Assembly: GCA_020442095.1 (NCBI GenBank)
Contig: JAGRKY010000431.1
Coordinates: 1-9,303 of the forward strand
DNA from: Bauldia sp.
GTDB lineage: Bacteria; Pseudomonadota; Alphaproteobacteria; Rhizobiales; Kaistiaceae
DNA: 9,303 nucleotides
Direction: 5' to 3'
Below the pieces are notes generated by a model that was not told the origin of the DNA, ran no database searches, and saw nothing but the letters and a program-made list of their open reading frames with translations. Shown here piece by piece: positions 5,770-9,303 of the stretch. A program made the translations under genes and the position numbers. Positions within the stretch are counted from its first letter, which is position 1. Every line of letters begins with the position of its first letter.

Positions 5770-8403
5770 ATGAACCCCACCGCCGCTCCGGCTCGGGACG
5801 CGCCCTTTGCCGGACCGGCGAGCCTCTATCTCTATCTCGCGGTAGCCTTCGTCGCCGGCGCGGTGATCGCGCTGCAGATCGCGCTGATGCGCGTCTTCGC
5901 GGTCGGCAGCTGGGTGCATTTCGGCTCGCTGGTGGTGAGCCTGGCGATGCTCGGCTTCGGCCTTGCCAGCGTCATCATGTGCCTCGCGCGATCGTGGTTC
6001 GATCGTCACTGGCGCGGCTCCGCCGGCATTGCCCTCGTCCTGTTCGGGCCGCTGACCGTCACCGCGACGCTAATCGCCCAGACCCTCCCTTTCAATCCGG
6101 TCTTCCTGGTCTCCGACCCGTCGCAGAAGTGGCGCCTGCTGGCGAATTTCCTGCTCTACCTGATGCCCTTCCTGGCCGCCGCCTTCTTCCTCGGCATCGT
6201 CTTCCTCAAGAGCCGCGAGGCCTTCAGCCGCGCCTATTTCGCCGACCTCACCGGCTCGGGCATCGCCGGGGTCGGCATCCTCGGCGCGATGTATCTCCTC
6301 GTCCCCGAAGCGATCATCACCTTCCCCCTCATCCTCTGGGCACTTGGCGGGCTCCTGTGGCAGCTCGGTCTCGGCGGACGACGCGGCCTCGCAGCACTGG
6401 CGGCAATCGCGGTGGTCACCATCGGCGGCTACCAGGTCCTCCCCGGCGCTCTCGACATCCCGGCGATCGCCACCTCGCCCTACAAGGGCGTCGCCTATGC
6501 GCGGAACTTCCCCGACGCGGAGCGCGTCTACCGCGACGTCTCGCCCTTCGGCGATCTCGAGGTCTATGCCAGCTCCTACATGCATTTCGCGCCGGGCCAG
6601 TCGGACAATGCCGCCTTCAACCTGCCCGACCTTCCGCCGAACTCTTTCGTCGGCATGTATATCGACGGCGACGGTCCGGAAGGCGTCATGCGCGCCCTCG
6701 ACGAGACGGAGCGCGACTATTTCTTCTACCTGCCGAGCTACTATCCCTACGTCGTCAAGCAGACGCCGGAGACCTTCGTCGTCCAGTTCGGCGGCGGCAT
6801 CTCGACCATGGTCGCGCTTGCCGCCGGCGCGCCGAAGGTCACGGTCGCGGTCGGCAATCCCGCGGTGCTCGCCGCCTTCCGCACAGCGCCCTTGCGCGAC
6901 TTCACTGGCGACCTGATCGACGACCCGAAGCTCGATGTCGTCGACTATGACGGCCGGCTCTTCCTCGCCGCGACCGACAGGCGCTACGACGTCATCGACC
7001 TCAGCCTCGCCGACTCGGTCGGGCTCTCCAACCCCGGCGGCTTCGCCATCGTCGAGAAATACACCTACACGCGCGAAGCGATGCTCGACTACATGAACGC
7101 CCTCGCCGACGGCGGCGTCCTGTCGGTGACGCTGTGGAACAAGGAAGAGCCGCCGAAGTCGATCCTCAAGCTCTACGCGACGATCAACGAAGCGGCGGAG
7201 GCCTTCGATCCGTCGACCGCCGCGAACGCCCTTTTCGTCGCCTCGAGCTACCTGTCGACGACCACCGTCCTCTACAAGCGCGGCGGCTTCACGGCGGAAG
7301 AGATCGACAGGCTCCGCGCCTATACCGAGGAGATGTCCTTCGACGAGATCTATTCGCCCGGCTTCGTCTACGAGGCCTCCCCGGAAAGGGACGTCCTCGA
7401 CGACTACCGGCAGTCGATCTTCGGGGATGGCAGCAAGGCGGAACCCGCCCCCGCGCCGGAAGACCCGACCACCGGCGGCGCGGACGGAGAATTCGACGAT
7501 GGAGGCGAAATACTCCTGCCGTCGGTCGAGCTCGCCCGGCTCGCCTGGCAGGCGCTGATCGACCACGACTGGCCGGCCTTCGCCGAAAGCTACGTCTTCG
7601 ACACGCGGCCGCTGACCAACGACCGACCCTATTTTGCCGCCTATGTAAAGCCCGCCGATCTTACCCGCACCGTCGACCGGCTTGAGCTCTTCCAGGACGA
7701 ATGGGGCTACCTGCTCCTCTGGGCGACGCTTGCCGTCGCCTGCGCGCTCGCCGCGACGCTGGTCATCATCCCTGTTGTCTTCGCCTGGCGGACGACCTTC
7801 AGCCGTACCCCCGGCAAGGCCGGGACGGTGCTCTATTTCGCCTGCCTCGGGCTCGGCTACATCATGGTCGAGGTCGGGCTGATCAGCCGCTTCACCCTGT
7901 CGCTCGCCCATCCGACGGTATCGGCCTCGGTGCTGATCGCCGGCATGCTCGTCTTTTCCGGCCTCGGCAGCCTGGTTTCGGCGCGCGTCGCGAATCGTGC
8001 CCGGACGGTGATGCCGGTGATCTTCGTCGCCATCGCCGTCCTGCTCTTCGCCTATGGCTCGCTGCTCGATCCGCTGCTCGAATGGATCGGCACCACTGAC
8101 TACGGCTGGCGGCTTGCGATATGCTTCGCGCTGATCGCGCCGCCCGCCTTCCTGATGGGCTTCCCGATGGCGGTCGCCATGACCTGGCTGGCGCGGCTCG
8201 GAAAGGACGAGATGTTCATCTGGGCATGGGGCATCAATGGCTGCTTCTCCGTCGTCGGCGCCGCCCTGGTACCGATCGTCGCGACAGCCTTCGGCCTCTC
8301 GGCGGTGCTCAACACCAGCGCTATCGCCTATGTCCTGGCGATCGCCGGCCTGTTCGCCCTGCTGACGCCGCTCCGCGACCGCGCGAAGCCGGTGCCGGCG
8401 TGA
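5770..8403 (+). CDS. Large membrane protein with degenerate spermidine-synthase-like domain
   Basis: An 877-residue integral membrane protein of the kind annotated as membrane-fused spermidine-synthase-like or methyltransferase-like. I count about seven helices in residues 17-222, a soluble region 223-644, then about seven helices in 645-866. The soluble part has a Rossmann-type VVQFGGGISTMVALAAG (337-353), but the next strand ends in VAVGNPAV (359-366), where an acidic residue normally holds the SAM-type ligand. YDVIDLSLAD (406-415) is the catalytic-loop equivalent, and TNDRPYF (616-622) is typical of the membrane-fused family. Residues 555-580 are an acidic Pro/Gly/Asp-rich linker. Arg/Lys placement (74-82, 147-154, 204-205, 673-683, 738-745) puts the central domain in the periplasm. 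C-terminal motifs YFACLGLGYIMVEVGLISRFTL and AWGINGCFSVVG are family-typical. The reaction is unknown and it may be a transporter or scaffold. ATG start 18 bases after the previous stop; the ribosome binding site is weak. Confidence 0.75.
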   Translation: MNPTAAPARDAPFAGPASLYLYLAVAFVAGAVIALQIALMRVFAVGSWVHFGSLVVSLAMLGFGLASVIMCLARSWFDRHWRGSAGIALVLFGPLTVTATLIAQTLPFNPVFLVSDPSQKWRLLANFLLYLMPFLAAAFFLGIVFLKSREAFSRAYFADLTGSGIAGVGILGAMYLLVPEAIITFPLILWALGGLLWQLGLGGRRGLAALAAIAVVTIGGYQVLPGALDIPAIATSPYKGVAYARNFPDAERVYRDVSPFGDLEVYASSYMHFAPGQSDNAAFNLPDLPPNSFVGMYIDGDGPEGVMRALDETERDYFFYLPSYYPYVVKQTPETFVVQFGGGISTMVALAAGAPKVTVAVGNPAVLAAFRTAPLRDFTGDLIDDPKLDVVDYDGRLFLAATDRRYDVIDLSLADSVGLSNPGGFAIVEKYTYTREAMLDYMNALADGGVLSVTLWNKEEPPKSILKLYATINEAAEAFDPSTAANALFVASSYLSTTTVLYKRGGFTAEEIDRLRAYTEEMSFDEIYSPGFVYEASPERDVLDDYRQSIFGDGSKAEPAPAPEDPTTGGADGEFDDGGEILLPSVELARLAWQALIDHDWPAFAESYVFDTRPLTNDRPYFAAYVKPADLTRTVDRLELFQDEWGYLLLWATLAVACALAATLVIIPVVFAWRTTFSRTPGKAGTVLYFACLGLGYIMVEVGLISRFTLSLAHPTVSASVLIAGMLVFSGLGSLVSARVANRARTVMPVIFVAIAVLLFAYGSLLDPLLEWIGTTDYGWRLAICFALIAPPAFLMGFPMAVAMTWLARLGKDEMFIWAWGINGCFSVVGAALVPIVATAFGLSAVLNTSAIAYVLAIAGLFALLTPLRDRAKPVPA

Positions 8404-9303
8404 CGGGCTGGGGACACGCGGCGCGCGGGGTGCGCCGCGCCACGCTCGCCGCGATCGGTGGATTAGCGATGATGATGAACGCCAACGGCGCGGCTGGCGC
8501 CGCTCCCCTCGCCGAAGCGAAAGGCGCCTATGTCGCCTTCGAGAATGCGCCTTTCCCCTATCGCGGCATCATCCCGCACAAGGACATCCCTTTCATCGAC
8601 ACGGTCGAGAACGGCCGCGCCGGCCATACCTCGCCCCGCGCCGGCAAGGTCTATTGGGAGGACGAGACCTTTTCCGACCAGCGGTCGCTGATCTATATGC
8701 CGGCCGGCTTCGATATCGACCGGCCCGCCGTCATCGTCGTCTTCTTCCACGGCAACCAGGCGACGCTCGCCCGCGACGTCGTCAAGCGGCAGAGGGTTCC
8801 GCAGCAGGTTGCGAAATCCGGACTCAACGCCGTTCTCGTCGTACCGCAATTCGCGGTCGATGCGCTGGATTCGAGCTCCGGCAACTTCTGGACGCCGGGC
8901 GTCTTCGCAAAGTTCCTCGACGAAGCGACCGGAAAGATCGCCGCCGTCTATGGCGACAAGTCGAAGGCTCCCGTCTTCGCGAAGCTCCCGGTCGTGATCG
9001 TCGCCTATAGCGGCGGCTACAACCCTGCCGCCTTCGCCGTCGGTGTCGGCGGCGCGGAAAATCGCATCCGGGGTCTCGTGCTGCTCGATGCCGTCTATGC
9101 CGAGGAGGACCAGTTCGCCGACTGGATCTCGGCCAACAAAGACTCAGCCTTCCTGTTCAGCGCCTTCACCAAGTCCGCCGCCGCCAACAACGCGGTGCTG
9201 CAGCAGCTCCTGACCGAGCGCGGCACCGGCTTCTCGCGACGCCTGCCGTCGCAATTCAAGCCCGGCACCGTCGTTTTTTTCGCCACCGACCCGGACCTCG
9301 TCC
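8400..9303 (+). CDS. Exported alpha/beta hydrolase (3' end cut by window)
   Basis: The open frame runs to the window edge (301 codons visible). The GTG start at 8400 overlaps the TGA of the membrane-protein gene by 4 bases, which signals translational coupling. The N terminus GVRRATLAAIGGLAMMMNANGAAGAAP, read through residues 10-36, is a Sec-type signal peptide; ATGs at 8469, 8472 and 8475 would remove most of it. The hydrolase core follows: LIYMPAGFD (98-105), VIVVFFHGNQ with the HG oxyanion motif (111-120), LVVPQF (147-151), and the nucleophile elbow VAYSGGY with Ser204. Asp230 in LVLLDAVY or Asp297 in FATDPD could be the acid; the His must lie past base 9303. Likely a periplasmic esterase, peptidase or lipase-like enzyme serving the same process as its two envelope neighbours; the substrate is unknown. 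Confidence 0.75.
   Translation, partial: MTGWGHAARGVRRATLAAIGGLAMMMNANGAAGAAPLAEAKGAYVAFENAPFPYRGIIPHKDIPFIDTVENGRAGHTSPRAGKVYWEDETFSDQRSLIYMPAGFDIDRPAVIVVFFHGNQATLARDVVKRQRVPQQVAKSGLNAVLVVPQFAVDALDSSSGNFWTPGVFAKFLDEATGKIAAVYGDKSKAPVFAKLPVVIVAYSGGYNPAAFAVGVGGAENRIRGLVLLDAVYAEEDQFADWISANKDSAFLFSAFTKSAAANNAVLQQLLTERGTGFSRRLPSQFKPGTVVFFATDPDLV

Noticed and set aside
6070..7911. 613-codon minus-strand open frame opposite the membrane protein
   Set aside because: It is an antisense shadow rich in Asp, Glu, Arg and Gly; the plus strand shows membrane helices and family motifs.

Overview
This looks like chromosomal DNA from a GC-rich alphaproteobacterium, most likely Hyphomicrobiales (Rhizobiales). 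The supports are high GC, GTG starts, Tat-exported enzymes, and an initiator tRNA whose anticodon stem carries the A29:U41 variant known from rhizobia. No species can be named from the sequence alone.

Layout. Bases 1-1302 (minus strand) hold the start of a molybdate ABC importer operon: modA (complete) followed by modB (cut by the window edge). Two ModE-like palindromes lie in front of modA, one of them overlapping its ribosome binding site. Bases 1398-1614 hold no gene, only a possible tRNA promoter. Bases 1615-1691 are an initiator tRNA(fMet) with encoded CCA. Bases 1692-1963 hold short repeats and a leader but no gene.

Bases 1964-4697 (plus strand) are a tight three-gene operon: a cytosolic SGNH/GDSL-type hydrolase, a gingipain/caspase-like (C25-type) cysteine peptidase with an extra C-terminal region, and an 84-residue protein predicted to be a small beta-barrel. 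None has a signal peptide. This is the best candidate in the window for an undescribed system: a caspase-fold protease packaged with a possible hydrolase effector or substrate and a small accessory protein. Its function is inferred only.

Bases 4879-9303 (plus strand) look like a second operon whose parts point to the cell envelope: a Tat-signal protein related to protein-L-isoaspartate O-methyltransferase; an 877-residue, about 14-helix membrane protein with a central spermidine-synthase-like Rossmann domain that has lost the usual acidic cofactor residue and is predicted to face the periplasm; and an exported alpha/beta hydrolase cut by the window end and overlapping the previous gene by 4 bases. 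A periplasmic SAM-type methyltransferase is puzzling because SAM is cytosolic, so this module also deserves attention.
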